Notes: a model not told the origin generated them from the letters alone. A DNA stretch of 64,000 bases from Pareuzebyella sediminis (GCF_008367235.1 NZ_VTZS01000001.1:1302001-1366000), one strand, 5' to 3'. Shown: positions 25,888-36,195, counted from the stretch's first letter. Translations and numbers: made by a program.

Positions 25888-27396
25888 TTAGTCAAACAAT
25901 AATTTGTTTATTACATTTAAATCCTTTCCTAGATAAGTTATGTGATTATCGGGTCGAAGATGGACGAAGAAATTGGACTCATGCTCAAATATTTTTGGGA
26001 TTTCAATAATATGTAACATCAAGGTACTGGTTGAATTTTCAAAAGGAGAAAGTCCATTATCCATCCCAAAAAACAATAGCTTATACGTACTTCTGTTAAT
26101 TTTGTCATAGATGTTTTCCCCATCTTTAAACTCAAAAAATGGCATTCTATCCCCTGCCTTTACCTTCCCCACCCTACTCTTAATGGTCAAAGAACTCTCC
26201 TGATAGGAAATAGCCAATTGAGAGAGAAACGGGAAGAACTTTTTTCTTCCTAAGTGGGTTTCAGTCACCACTTTTGCTACATATGGAAAAACATGAAGCT
26301 TTAAAGAATTGATGAATTGGCTCTCGCCCATTATAAATTCAAATGCCTTGTCCGTGCTTTTTAGCAGGTTCCGTGCATTTGCTTTACGTTCTTCATCATA
26401 GCTTTCCAAAAGAGTATCCGAAGCCTTACCGGACAATACATAGGACAACTTCCATGCTAAATTATAGGCATCTTGTATCCCGGTATTCATTCCCTGTCCA
26501 CCCGCCGGTGAATGAATATGTGCCGCATCACCAAGAAGAAAACATCTCTCCTTTTTAAAAGTGGTCGCCATTCTACTATTTACTTTATAGGTAGAGAACC
26601 AATACTCTTTCTCAATAGTGAGGCTTGTCTTTATTTGTTCGCCAATAGTATTTTTTATGAGGTCAAAAGTAGGATGGTCCGCCCCTTCGTCATCCGGTAA
26701 AACTCCAATAATACGATACCGGTTTTTTCCGGGCATCCCAAACATAAGTACGAATCCATCCGGAATCATATTGATGTAACCCTCTTTCCTGTTGATTACT
26801 GGACTACTCATTTCAACATCCGCCACGTAAAACGTATTACTAACCGTGTCCCCAATGAATGGAATTTCAAGATGATGCCTTATCGCACTGCTTGCACCAT
26901 CGCAACCAATGACATAATCCCCATTGGCATGTATTGTTTTGCCGTTGCGGTCTTTATACTTTACAGCTACATGTTGTTCGTGATTTTCAAGACCCAAAAA
27001 CTCATTGCCCCAAAGTATTTGCACACCAGATCCCTCAAGAAAATCTACCATTATCTTTTCGGTCTTACTCTGTTCTATGGTAAGGATATATGGAAATTTC
27101 GTCAATCCCTTTCCGAATTCTTCCAATTTAAGACGTTCCGCTATTTTTCCATTGGACATCATATTGACCCTTTTAGTTATCTGCCCTTCGGCAATAAAAG
27201 TCTCAGCGAGTCCAATTTCATCAAATACCTCCATGGAACGAGCATGTACTACCATGGCTTTGGAAAGGTTTGTAGTTTCATGGTTACGTTCAATAATGAT
27301 AAAATCCACACCATACGTAAAAAGTTGACACGCTAATGCTAAACCTGTAGGGCCAGCCCCCACAATTACAGCCTGGGTCTTAACTGTTTTTTCCAT
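25888..27396 (-). CDS. FAD-dependent aromatic-type monooxygenase
   Basis: A 502-residue flavoprotein hydroxylase of the PheA/TfdB group. FAD motifs are VGAGPTGLALA (about 12-22), a conserved GCDGASS (about 164) and the GDAAHIHSPAGGQGMNTGIQ block (about 293). Substrate is not predictable; family members hydroxylate phenols or aromatic polyketides, and some only oxidise NAD(P)H. There is a C-terminal thioredoxin-like extension, as in phenol hydroxylases. It is downstream of, and co-directional with, the esterase gene, 60 nt away. Confidence 0.88.
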   Translation of the reverse strand: MEKTVKTQAVIVGAGPTGLALACQLFTYGVDFIIIERNHETTNLSKAMVVHARSMEVFDEIGLAETFIAEGQITKRVNMMSNGKIAERLKLEEFGKGLTKFPYILTIEQSKTEKIMVDFLEGSGVQILWGNEFLGLENHEQHVAVKYKDRNGKTIHANGDYVIGCDGASSAIRHHLEIPFIGDTVSNTFYVADVEMSSPVINRKEGYINMIPDGFVLMFGMPGKNRYRIIGVLPDDEGADHPTFDLIKNTIGEQIKTSLTIEKEYWFSTYKVNSRMATTFKKERCFLLGDAAHIHSPAGGQGMNTGIQDAYNLAWKLSYVLSGKASDTLLESYDEERKANARNLLKSTDKAFEFIMGESQFINSLKLHVFPYVAKVVTETHLGRKKFFPFLSQLAISYQESSLTIKSRVGKVKAGDRMPFFEFKDGENIYDKINRSTYKLLFFGMDNGLSPFENSTSTLMLHIIEIPKIFEHESNFFVHLRPDNHITYLGKDLNVINKLLFD

Positions 27397-27456
27397 GACT
27401 TTTTAAAATAACTTGTCCTCGATTACTTTATTGATTTGCTCCATCATTAGATGGTT

Positions 27457-28365
27457 TTAGTTGGGTGCTATGTTTGCCTGCTTTTGGATTTTTTCATTTC
27501 CCAAAACAACGGAATAGAGAAATTGTGAAATAATATCGGTTTGCCGGTATCCAAGGTCTGCCCACTGGTGTGTTCCCAAAGGGTCTGTATAAAGTTCATA
27601 GGAAACCCGCAACTCCCTTAATTTTTTGGTTATTTCCAAGGGCCCATCCAGCAGAAGATACCCATCATCCGATTCCTTACACGAGCGATGTGCCGCTGTG
27701 GCATAGGGAACCACATCATCCTTTTCTCCATGAAAGAAAAGCATGGGCACAGCACTATACTCGGGCAGGTAATCCACATTCAAGGTTGTACCGGAAAAGC
27801 TTACAGCACCGATAATATTGCCCTTTGGAGATACTACATTTTTAAAAAGGTAATGATATTTAAGAATAATCGAATCAAGAACGGTCTCTGCACCTGCGCT
27901 GCTGCCAACAAGGATAATTTTTTCAGGATTAGTCTTAAAATCAGAGGCGTACGTGGCCAAGTAATGCATGGCTTTGGAAAAATCATCTACCGCCTCAACA
28001 TAAGTATTGATTTTAGTGGCCGTGGGACAATCGCACCCAAAGGACTTACCCTTTCTGGACAAACGATAATCGATGGAAGCAACAGCATAACACTTTTTCG
28101 CAAACGATTTACCAAAATTAGTTTCCTCACCACCATTCCTTTGACCTGCAGAAAAACCGCCTCCATTTACCAAAATCAGTAAAGGTTTATCGGTAAGGTT
28201 GTCATTTGCTGCATCGTAGAAATCCAAGTTTAGGGTATCCGCATAATTAAAGGTCCGCAATCTAACATCAGAAAACAGATTATCCACATATCTTGTCTGA
28301 CCATTCACGACGATTACCATAAAAAACATCAGTATTACAAAAGTTTTAATACCCTTAGAAGCCAT
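27457..28365 (-). CDS. secreted alpha/beta-hydrolase (esterase)
   Basis: A 302-residue secreted hydrolase. I use the ATG at 28365, which gives a signal peptide (VILMFFMVIVVNGQ); the frame extends 37 codons upstream without such a signal. The oxyanion motif LVNGGGFSAG and nucleophile elbow GSSAGAE are clear, with an Asp (GEKDDVVP) and His (GTHQWAD) completing the triad. It resembles esterase or feruloyl-esterase/depolymerase types. With the neighbouring monooxygenase it might act on aromatic esters, but this is inference from context only. Confidence 0.8.
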   Translation of the reverse strand: MASKGIKTFVILMFFMVIVVNGQTRYVDNLFSDVRLRTFNYADTLNLDFYDAANDNLTDKPLLILVNGGGFSAGQRNGGEETNFGKSFAKKCYAVASIDYRLSRKGKSFGCDCPTATKINTYVEAVDDFSKAMHYLATYASDFKTNPEKIILVGSSAGAETVLDSIILKYHYLFKNVVSPKGNIIGAVSFSGTTLNVDYLPEYSAVPMLFFHGEKDDVVPYATAAHRSCKESDDGYLLLDGPLEITKKLRELRVSYELYTDPLGTHQWADLGYRQTDIISQFLYSVVLGNEKIQKQANIAPN

Positions 28366-28685
28366 ATGGATTACGTATTTAGTGTGGTGACCTGTCAATT
28401 TCAAATGCACATCCCGTTGGGAAAGAAGTATATCAATAAACATTTCATACAAGCTGGGAATATTAACGGCATCCAAAATAAAGATTTCTTACTTAACGAA
28501 TCCTTTAGTTATTTAAATCATTTCAAATGAGCAACAAAAAATATTATCAACCTTTCTACCAAAAAAAGAATACACCTATCTTTAGGATTTTAAGATTTCA
28601 TAATTACCTATCTAATACTAAGTAGAAATCTGTAATCGTATTTTTAGGGGTGAGACAGATTTAATACTATCAAATCAAAAACCTT

Positions 28686-30422
28686 ATGTCAAAAAATGTA
28701 GCTGACCATTTAGTAGAAACACTTGTCGCAGCAGGTGTAAAAAGAATTTATGCCATTACAGGCGACAGTCTCAATCCGGTAAATGATGCTGTGCGAAGAG
28801 ATGGAAGGCTGCAATGGATTCACGTTAGGCATGAGGAAGCGGGAGCTTATGCGGCTTCCATGGAGGCAGAACTTAATGGTATTGGTTGTTGCATGGGCAG
28901 CAGTGGTCCGGGCCATGTGCACCTCGTAAATGGTCTTTATGATGCCAATAGAGCTGAAAATCCGGTTATAGCCATTGCTTCAACCGTCCATACGGATAAA
29001 CTGGGACTGGACAACTTCCAAGAAACAAGACCTGAAGCACTCTTTCAAGATTGCTCGAAATACGTGTTTATGGCCAATACTCCAGAACAGGCACAAAATG
29101 GTTTGCAAACTGCCATTCAGCACGCTATCAGTCAAAAAGGAGTGGCGGTTTTAGGACTGCCAGGCGATGTAGCTTCTGCTGAAATCGAACCAGTACACTC
29201 TGCCAATAAAAATTTCTATACACAACCACGAGTGATGCCAAGCAAAGAAGATCTTGATGAACTCGCCAAGCTCATCAACACGAATGAAAAAGTGGTGCTC
29301 TTTTGTGGTCATGGTTGTCGCCATGCCGTGGAAGAAGTGATGCAACTGGCCAAAAAACTCAACTCACCCTTAGGGTATAGTTTCAGGGGTAAAATATTCT
29401 TTGAACGTGCAGACAATCCTTATGCGGTTGGCTTAAACGGGCTTTTGGGAAATAAATCCGGCTTTGAAGCCATGCATCAGGCAGATGTGCTGCTGATGTT
29501 GGGTACGGACTTTCCGTATAGTGAGTTTCTACCCGAGAAATGTAACATCATTCAAATAGATACGAAACCCGAAAAATTAGGCCGAAGAGCCAAGGTTGAT
29601 TACGGCTATTGTGGAGATATTAAGTCGACCCTGCAAGAGCTATTACCGCTCATTGAAGAAAAAAACGATACCGAATTCCTCGATAAAATGCGTGCCTTGC
29701 ATCAGGAAGTTGAAGACACCTATGAAAGCTATGTTGAAGACAAATCCAAAGAAAAAAATATCCATCCCGAATATGTTGCTCATGTTGTTGATCGCTTGGC
29801 TGATGATGACGCGATATTTACAGTGGACACGGGAATGAGCGCCGTCTGGGCGGCACGCTACTTAAAAGCGGGCAAAAATCGCTACCTGACAGGATCCTTC
29901 AATCATGGATCGATGGCCAATGCAATGCCGATGGCCATGGGTGCTGGCCTATCACATTCCGATCGTCAGGTAATTGCTTTTTGTGGAGATGGCGGAATAT
30001 CGATGCTCTTGGGCGATTTGATGACCATCAGCCAATACCAAATACCCGCAAAAATCATCATTTTCAACAACCGTACATTAGGGATGGTAAAACTGGAAAT
30101 GCGCGTTGGAGGCTATATGGATTGGCAGACCGATATGGTAAATCCTGATTTTGTGAAGCTTGCCGAATCTATGGGCATTGCAGCTTGGGAGGCCAAGGAA
30201 TCCAAAGATGTCGAATTAGCTCTTTCAAATGGGTTCAAGCATAAAGGGCCTGCCATCATTAACATTTTCACAGATCCGGATGCACTGGCCATGCCACCCA
30301 CCATAACCTTTGATCAGGTAAAAGGCTTTGCAAAATCCATGTCCAGATTGATGATGAATGGAAAATTTGCCGAAATAGTGGACACCACCAAAAAAGATAT
30401 TAAGTACCTAAGAGAATTATAA
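28686..30422 (+). CDS. poxB: pyruvate oxidase/dehydrogenase (quinone), ThDP-dependent
   Basis: A 578-residue thiamine-diphosphate flavoenzyme, close in length to E. coli PoxB (572). The N-terminal VRHEEAGAYAAS holds the catalytic Glu. The ThDP motif starts GDGGISMLLGDL (about 438) and ends IIIFNN. The middle domain would bind FAD. The enzyme decarboxylates pyruvate to acetate and passes electrons to quinone; the extended C-terminal end (VKGFAKSMSRLMMNGK) could be the membrane-binding peptide seen in PoxB. It is followed by a glutamate-synthase-like gene after 6 nt, so they form an operon. Confidence 0.88.
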   Translation: MSKNVADHLVETLVAAGVKRIYAITGDSLNPVNDAVRRDGRLQWIHVRHEEAGAYAASMEAELNGIGCCMGSSGPGHVHLVNGLYDANRAENPVIAIASTVHTDKLGLDNFQETRPEALFQDCSKYVFMANTPEQAQNGLQTAIQHAISQKGVAVLGLPGDVASAEIEPVHSANKNFYTQPRVMPSKEDLDELAKLINTNEKVVLFCGHGCRHAVEEVMQLAKKLNSPLGYSFRGKIFFERADNPYAVGLNGLLGNKSGFEAMHQADVLLMLGTDFPYSEFLPEKCNIIQIDTKPEKLGRRAKVDYGYCGDIKSTLQELLPLIEEKNDTEFLDKMRALHQEVEDTYESYVEDKSKEKNIHPEYVAHVVDRLADDDAIFTVDTGMSAVWAARYLKAGKNRYLTGSFNHGSMANAMPMAMGAGLSHSDRQVIAFCGDGGISMLLGDLMTISQYQIPAKIIIFNNRTLGMVKLEMRVGGYMDWQTDMVNPDFVKLAESMGIAAWEAKESKDVELALSNGFKHKGPAIINIFTDPDALAMPPTITFDQVKGFAKSMSRLMMNGKFAEIVDTTKKDIKYLREL

Positions 30423-30428
30423 TCTATA

Positions 30429-31901
30429 ATGAGAGAAGCACTTAAATTCAGCTTTATTGCCTTGATTATTCTTGGAATCATCATCTGCGTAATTTTATGG
30501 CCTTTGCCTGGCTTTATGGTCTTGGCCGCCTTACTAGTATCCATTGGCTTTTATGATATATTTCAGAAAAAGCATACCATCTTGCGAAACTTTCCGGTCG
30601 TGGGCCATATGCGTTTCTTATTGGAAATGATTGGCCCTGAATTACATCAATATTTTGTAGAATCTGACACCGATGGAAAACCCATCGATCGCAATCACCG
30701 CAGTTATATCTACGAGCGTGCCAAAGAAGAGCGGCAAACACACCCTTTTGGTACTGAGCTGGATCTCAATCAGGACGATTATAAATGGATGCAGCATAGT
30801 ATCTACCCAGCCAAAAAAATGGAAACCTCTCCCCGGGTAATGATTGGAGGTAAAGATTGCCGACAACCCTATAGTGCCTCTCTTTTTAATATTTCGGCTA
30901 TGAGTTTTGGTGCTTTAAGTAAAAATGCCGTAGAAGCATTGAACCTAGGTGCTAAAGCCGGAGGATTCTTTCATGATACCGGCGAAGGCGGTATATCCAA
31001 GTACCATTTGAAAGGTGGGGATCTCGTGTGGGAAATAGGTACAGGCTATTTTGGCTGCCGAAGTGAGGATGGAAACTTTGATCCGGACAAGTTCAAAGAG
31101 AAGGCCAATTGGGAGCAAGTGAAGATGATTGAGGTCAAAATTTCACAAGGTGCAAAACCAGGGCACGGTGGTGTATTGCCCGCTGCTAAAAATGATGAAG
31201 AAATTGCAGAGATAAGAGGGGTAAAACCGCATACCGTAGTGCTATCCCCGCCCGGTCATTCCGCTTTCAACAATGCGAAAGGATTATTGGAATATATTCA
31301 ACAACTGAGAGAATTATCGAACGGAAAACCCATAGGCTTCAAACTGTGCATAGGAAGTAAGCAGGAGTTTATAGATATCTGTGAGGAAATGGTCAAAACA
31401 GGTATCAAGCCAGATTTCATAACCGTAGATGGTGCAGAAGGAGGTACGGGAGCTGCTCCCATAGATTTCTCAAACTATGTAGGTATGCCTTGGGAAGATG
31501 CCTTGATTTTTGTGGTTGATACGCTAAACAAATACAAACTGAAGCAAGAAATCAAAATAATCACTGCTACCAAGATTTTTACGGCCTTCGATATATTCAA
31601 AGCATTGTGTATCGGAGCGGATGTATGCAATTCAGCGCGCGGTATGATGTTGGCCCTAGGCTGCATACAAGCACTAAAATGCAACACCAACGAATGTCCC
31701 ACCGGTGTAGCCACAAACAACCCAAAATTTGTTAGAGGTTTGGTAGTCTCCGAAAAATGGAAAAGAGTTAGAAATTACCACAAAAATATTTTGGAAGACT
31801 TTTTGGAATTATTGGCGGCCTCAGGATGCAAATCGCCGGCAGAAATGAACCGAAGTTTAATCTATAGAAAGGTGGATAAGCAATGGACATCATATACCTA
31901 A
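30429..31901 (+). CDS. FMN-binding glutamate synthase family protein
   Basis: A 490-residue protein of the FMN-binding (beta/alpha)8 domain found in glutamate synthase large subunit. The N-terminal part carries one or two membrane helices (about 8-45), which classical GltB lacks. The FMN barrel shows ISAMSFGALSKNA and GEGGISKYH, and the C-terminal part has EGGTGAAP and the iron-sulfur cysteines of KCNTNECPTGVAT that bind [3Fe-4S]. There is no amidotransferase domain, as in archaeal-type stand-alone synthases. Substrate is not proven. It is translated from an ATG 6 nt after poxB. Confidence 0.85.
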   Translation: MREALKFSFIALIILGIIICVILWPLPGFMVLAALLVSIGFYDIFQKKHTILRNFPVVGHMRFLLEMIGPELHQYFVESDTDGKPIDRNHRSYIYERAKEERQTHPFGTELDLNQDDYKWMQHSIYPAKKMETSPRVMIGGKDCRQPYSASLFNISAMSFGALSKNAVEALNLGAKAGGFFHDTGEGGISKYHLKGGDLVWEIGTGYFGCRSEDGNFDPDKFKEKANWEQVKMIEVKISQGAKPGHGGVLPAAKNDEEIAEIRGVKPHTVVLSPPGHSAFNNAKGLLEYIQQLRELSNGKPIGFKLCIGSKQEFIDICEEMVKTGIKPDFITVDGAEGGTGAAPIDFSNYVGMPWEDALIFVVDTLNKYKLKQEIKIITATKIFTAFDIFKALCIGADVCNSARGMMLALGCIQALKCNTNECPTGVATNNPKFVRGLVVSEKWKRVRNYHKNILEDFLELLAASGCKSPAEMNRSLIYRKVDKQWTSYT

Positions 31902-32714
31902 AGATGTAAGCCTACAATCTACTTACTACAATTGACTGGAAAGGGTTATTCTTTAAAGTTTTAAATAAATTAGAACTCATAGTTCGAACGGTGGCAGAGT
32001 TAGAACCCCTACCCTATTCCATTAATAACCAAATAGTTATAACCATTTATTCAAAATAGATAACCGAATAGGTCTACCTGAAAGGCTTTCTGACGATTTC
32101 GTTACTTAAAAATATGAAATGTATACCAAAACAGTATGAATCGATTTGAATTTAATTGGTTCCCATAATCTTTCCGATTAATCTGGACGGCATCCGCCAA
32201 TGTGTAAATAGAGATAGCACTGATTCTCTAATTATGGCCGGCTCCTAAAATATGGGAGGAGACAAAGACGAAGACAGAACGCTTCAGGGACGAATAAAAC
32301 TATTTACATCCCCATAAGTCGCACGCTAGGAGGAGCCCGAAAGAATTTTTAGACCTTTTGTTTAATTTAACCGCTGTACAAAAAGGGGTAAGTCTTCACA
32401 CCCCCTAATGTAAAAATCTTTTAGCGAAAAAGTCGGGGGTAAGGATTTGAGGGGCTTACAGTACACAACTATATTTGGCTCGCTTTCCTATTCAAGATAA
32501 CTGTTCCAAGGCAGGGGGCAGTTTTAGAATTTCAAGATGTTCTGCAAATAAATCCTCAACCCTTGCAAATATGTATTCAAACCTTACCTATATACATTAC
32601 TAGCAGTCTACCACCCAAAAAATTCCGGTTTTATTTCTTGAAGGAGATTAAAAACCCGTATTTTGTTTTTAGGTCAAACCTTCAAACCCATCAGAAAATG
32701 AGTGCTCCATCCAT
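31902..32714. other. long gene-free stretch before the sensor kinase
   Basis: About 810 nt without a supportable ORF. The part around 32384-32440 has a direct repeat GGGGTAAG (32385-32392 and 32436-32443) flanking ACCCCC (32400-32405), so two mutually exclusive hairpins could form. The rest is AT-rich and looks non-coding. A leader or small RNA is possible but nothing is recognised. Confidence 0.4.
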
Positions 32715-34988
32715 ATGAAGCGTTGTGCTATTTTAATTATGCATTTCTTATTCAAAGCAGCCAACATAGAGATCAATGGGGTTACGTTGACTTTTCGGAA
32801 ACAAAACTCTCCTATTCAAACTTTTATTCTCATTTTTTTGCTGATCACAAGTGCCACAAGGGCGCAGAACATTGAAATAGACAGCTTAAGGAAAGAATTG
32901 GCACTTCATACCAAAAAAGACACGGCGAGAGTAAATTTGTTAAATGACCTTGCTTTTGCCTATTTCAGTAGTGACATCCCTAAATCCATCGAGTATTTAG
33001 ATGAATCGGACGCTTTGGCCGATGATATTGATTTTAAAAAAGGCAAAGCCAGAAGCATTTATATTAAAGGTATTACGGAGGCCATACAGTCGAATTTTGA
33101 GAAAGCACTCGAAAATTATAATGAGGCATTGAACATATATGAAACTATCGATAACAAAACCGGGGTTGCCAATTGTTACAATGCCATAGGAATAACCTAC
33201 AAAAACAAGGGTGAGCTAAGAAAAGCAATATCCTATTTTGAGAAATCAATTCGCTTGGAAGAGGAGATTGATGAAAATATTGATTCAAGAGCCCTAATAA
33301 ACTTAGGCGCTACATATGAAGATTTGGGTGAATTTGACGAAGCCATTTCATATTTAAAAAAGGCACTCCTTATTGCTAAAAAAAATAGGGACGAACAATT
33401 GATTGCCTATAGTTTAAATAATATCGGAACTGTTTATGTGGCCCAAGGCAATTACCCGCTCGCTCTCGAACACTTTAAAGAATCCTTGTACATTGATGAA
33501 AAGCTTGGAGATAGTTTGGGGATTGCCTATCACCTTTCTAATATCGGCCAAATTTATCGGACTCAGAAATCCTATGATAAGGCAATGGCCTACTTTAAGA
33601 AATCATTGGAAATCCACAAGCGAACCAATAAAAAACAAGGAATATCACAAGTATTGAGCGATATAGGAACCATACATAAGGAAAATGGAAATTATAAAAG
33701 TGCTTTGGATTATTATACGGATGCACTACGTATTAGCAGACAAATTGGCGCTAAAAACGGGGTTCCTTATATTCTAATTAATACTGGTGAGGTTAACTTG
33801 GCACTGAAAAATGATAACCTTGCAAAACAATTCTATACCGAGGCAAAAAAAATAAGTCTTGAAACTGAAAATAAAAAAACACTGTGTGAGGCATATATTG
33901 GGCTTGCAAAAGTCTATGAAAATCAAAAAGAATATAGTATTGCCCTAAAGAATGTGCTAAAAGCCAATGAAATTTCCAAAGAGTTTGGTTTTTTAAAAAA
34001 TCAAATGGAATCTGCGAAAATACTTTCCTCAATATATAATGAAACAGGCAACTACAAAAAAGCATTGGAAAGCCACCAACAATACAAAATTCTGAACGAC
34101 AGCCTTTTTAACAAAGAGAATGTCGAAAAAATCGCCCAGTTGGAATACGAGTACAAGTACAAGCAGGCATTGGACTCTGCCAGTATACGCGAACTAAAGC
34201 TTACTAAAACGGTAATGAGCACTTCACAAGACCTTGCAAAGACCAAACAGAGTTACCTTTGGGCCGTTATCGGCATCTTGGTCATCTCTATCCTATTGGG
34301 GTCCATGTTTTTCTATCAGAAGTTCCATAGCATCAAGGCCAAGAACAAGAACATTATCACGGAGCAAAAACTCTTACGCTCGCAAATGACGCCCCATTTT
34401 ATCTTTAATTCGCTCTCGGTCTTGCAGGGAATGATTTTAAACAAGGAGGAAAGAAAGTCGGTCACCTATCTTTCGAAGTTTTCCAAACTGTTGCGTATTG
34501 TTTTGGAAAATTCCAGGGATAAAATTGTTCCTCTTATTCAAGAATTGGATGCTATTGACAACTATATGATTCTACAGAATTTGGATGCCGACCCACCTTA
34601 TGACTATAGTCTAGTGGTGGACGAGAACATAGATATTAATCAGTTTCTGATACCGCCCATGCTGATCCAGCCCTTTATCGAAAATGCCATAGAACATGCT
34701 TTTACCGCTGACCAAGAATATCGAGAAATAGAGATTCACCTCACTTTTGAGCATAGAAAATTAAGCTGTATCATTACTGACAATGGCATAGGAATCGATA
34801 CCACTTCAAACAAACCGAATACCAAGAAGAAGTCACTTGCCACGACCATTACCAAGGAGCGGTTAGAGATTTTGGGCAAAGATTTTAAAGTACCCAGTGG
34901 CATCACCATTGAGAATAGAAAAAAGGGTAATGAACAGGGAACTAAGGTCATTTTGATTGTTCCCTATAAAATAATCGAGAATTCATGA
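32715..34988 (+). CDS. TPR-containing LytS-type sensor histidine kinase
   Basis: A 757-residue kinase: signal or anchor helix near residues 34-49, about eight to ten tetratricopeptide repeats (about 55-480), a membrane helix at about 515-537, then a His-kinase/LytS domain. The His in MTPHFIFNSLS near residue 560 is the phosphoacceptor. The ATPase part carries DNGIGI near residue 689. TPR sensors of this type are frequent in Flavobacteriia and probably sense a bound peptide or protein. A downstream start at residue 9 would shorten the N-terminus. It overlaps the response regulator by 4 nt (ATGA). Confidence 0.9.
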   Translation: MKRCAILIMHFLFKAANIEINGVTLTFRKQNSPIQTFILIFLLITSATRAQNIEIDSLRKELALHTKKDTARVNLLNDLAFAYFSSDIPKSIEYLDESDALADDIDFKKGKARSIYIKGITEAIQSNFEKALENYNEALNIYETIDNKTGVANCYNAIGITYKNKGELRKAISYFEKSIRLEEEIDENIDSRALINLGATYEDLGEFDEAISYLKKALLIAKKNRDEQLIAYSLNNIGTVYVAQGNYPLALEHFKESLYIDEKLGDSLGIAYHLSNIGQIYRTQKSYDKAMAYFKKSLEIHKRTNKKQGISQVLSDIGTIHKENGNYKSALDYYTDALRISRQIGAKNGVPYILINTGEVNLALKNDNLAKQFYTEAKKISLETENKKTLCEAYIGLAKVYENQKEYSIALKNVLKANEISKEFGFLKNQMESAKILSSIYNETGNYKKALESHQQYKILNDSLFNKENVEKIAQLEYEYKYKQALDSASIRELKLTKTVMSTSQDLAKTKQSYLWAVIGILVISILLGSMFFYQKFHSIKAKNKNIITEQKLLRSQMTPHFIFNSLSVLQGMILNKEERKSVTYLSKFSKLLRIVLENSRDKIVPLIQELDAIDNYMILQNLDADPPYDYSLVVDENIDINQFLIPPMLIQPFIENAIEHAFTADQEYREIEIHLTFEHRKLSCIITDNGIGIDTTSNKPNTKKKSLATTITKERLEILGKDFKVPSGITIENRKKGNEQGTKVILIVPYKIIENS

Positions 34989-35722
34989 AGGCACTTATCG
35001 TTGAGGACAAAGCCTATATAAGAAAAGGATTGATAAATCTCTTGGAAACCCTTGAAACCGATGTAGTGATTATCGGCGAATGTGCCTCGGTAACAGAAGC
35101 TGTGGTAGTTGCCAATGCCTGCAAACCCGAACTGGTGTTTTTGGACATTAACCTTACCGATGGTACGGGGTTCGACTTTCTTGACCAAACCGAAAATCTT
35201 GATTTTAAAACCATTTTCATTACTGCTTACGAAGAGTATGCTCTTAAAGCATTGAAAATTGGGGCTGTGGATTATCTATTAAAACCGGTGGATATTGATG
35301 AACTACAATCAGCCTTACACAAGATAAAATCCTTGCCAATTGAAGAACAAAAGAAACAAATTGACACTGCAAAAAAGGTTTGGCACCAAGACGATGCTAC
35401 ATTGGTACTTTCGTTGAGCGATAGTTTTCAAGTCATTGATCTTAAAGAGTTGCTGTACTGCGAGTCTGACAAAGGCTATACCACGTTCTACTTGTCCAAA
35501 AATAAAAAATATGTGGCCTCCAAACCGTTGAAAGAGTATGAGGCCAGACTGGAAAAGGTCAATTTTACCCGGCCTCACCAATCTTTTATGGTCAACCTGA
35601 AATTCATAGATAAGTATGATAAATCGGGCATCATTTTTTTGAACAACGGAAAAAAAATACCAGTTTCTTCCCGAAAGAAAGAAGCCTTTATAGCCACCTT
35701 TCTCAAATACAATAATCTCTAG
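34985..35722 (+). CDS. LytTR-family response regulator
   Basis: A 245-residue regulator with a CheY-like receiver (1-120; acidic pocket E7/D8, phosphoacceptor D54 in VFLDINL, Lys K100) and a C-terminal LytTR DNA-binding domain (about 140-245) that includes FTRPHQSFMVNL and the end RKKEAFI. It pairs with the LytS-type kinase whose stop it overlaps. LytTR proteins bind direct repeats and often control envelope or autolysis genes; the operons downstream are plausible targets, but no repeat was identified. Confidence 0.93.
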   Translation: MKALIVEDKAYIRKGLINLLETLETDVVIIGECASVTEAVVVANACKPELVFLDINLTDGTGFDFLDQTENLDFKTIFITAYEEYALKALKIGAVDYLLKPVDIDELQSALHKIKSLPIEEQKKQIDTAKKVWHQDDATLVLSLSDSFQVIDLKELLYCESDKGYTTFYLSKNKKYVASKPLKEYEARLEKVNFTRPHQSFMVNLKFIDKYDKSGIIFLNNGKKIPVSSRKKEAFIATFLKYNNL

Positions 35723-35960
35723 GAAATATCCCTACAAACGCTTTCCCCATACCATTTCCGCTATTTGAGAAATGCGAATACCCATTTAAACCCAACGAAT
35801 ATTTGTTGGTGCTTCGCGAATATCTATTGCCTATTTCCTAGGTAATTGCCTTATCGCACCTTTAACCTGCGAAAACCATTTCTTACTTAGGAAACCTACA
35901 GAAAACAGCCCATTTCCTTGGGCGGTTCCGGGTTTGGAATGGCATAAAACAAAAAACTTT

Positions 35961-36183
35961 ATGGAAACTATCAAACCAAAATTAGGTCAAGTGGGCCTTG
36001 TGCTTGCAGCTATGGGCTTAATTTCCGCCCTTTTGTCAATTTTTAATTACAACATCAGATTACTTGCCTGGATAGATAGCTGGGGCAGTACCATGGGATG
36101 GGGGGCTCAGGGCAGTATTGATTCTAGTAGGTGGCGCGCTGTTTTTTTATTCGGAAGAGCAGAAGAATAATCAATTAACATAA
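35961..36183 (+). CDS. small membrane protein with apparent frameshift at a G run
   Basis: The frame from 35961 encodes one membrane helix (GQVGLVLAAMGLISALLSIF) and then DSWGSTMGWGAQ. As read it ends at 36170 with a poor polar tail (IDSSRWRAVF). If one G of the six-G run at 36100-36105 is removed, the frame continues WGLRAVLILVGGALFFYSEE to a stop at 36181-36183. That gives a second hydrophobic helix and a normal charged end, 13 nt before the next gene. So the gene is probably a two-helix protein of about 73 residues, either hit by a real +1 insertion or by an error in the run. Family unknown. Confidence 0.6.
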
Positions 36184-36195
36184 AAAAGCTTACAA

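Noticed and set aside
26872-27336. Plus-strand open frames antisense to the FAD monooxygenase (also 27688-28182 against the esterase)
   Set aside because: The minus-strand genes have clear motifs, and the plus-strand translations have none.
35792-35809. Palindrome CCAACGAATATTTGTTGG after the LytTR gene
   Set aside because: Stem is short and no T tract follows, so it is not a convincing terminator; no protein-binding site is recognised.
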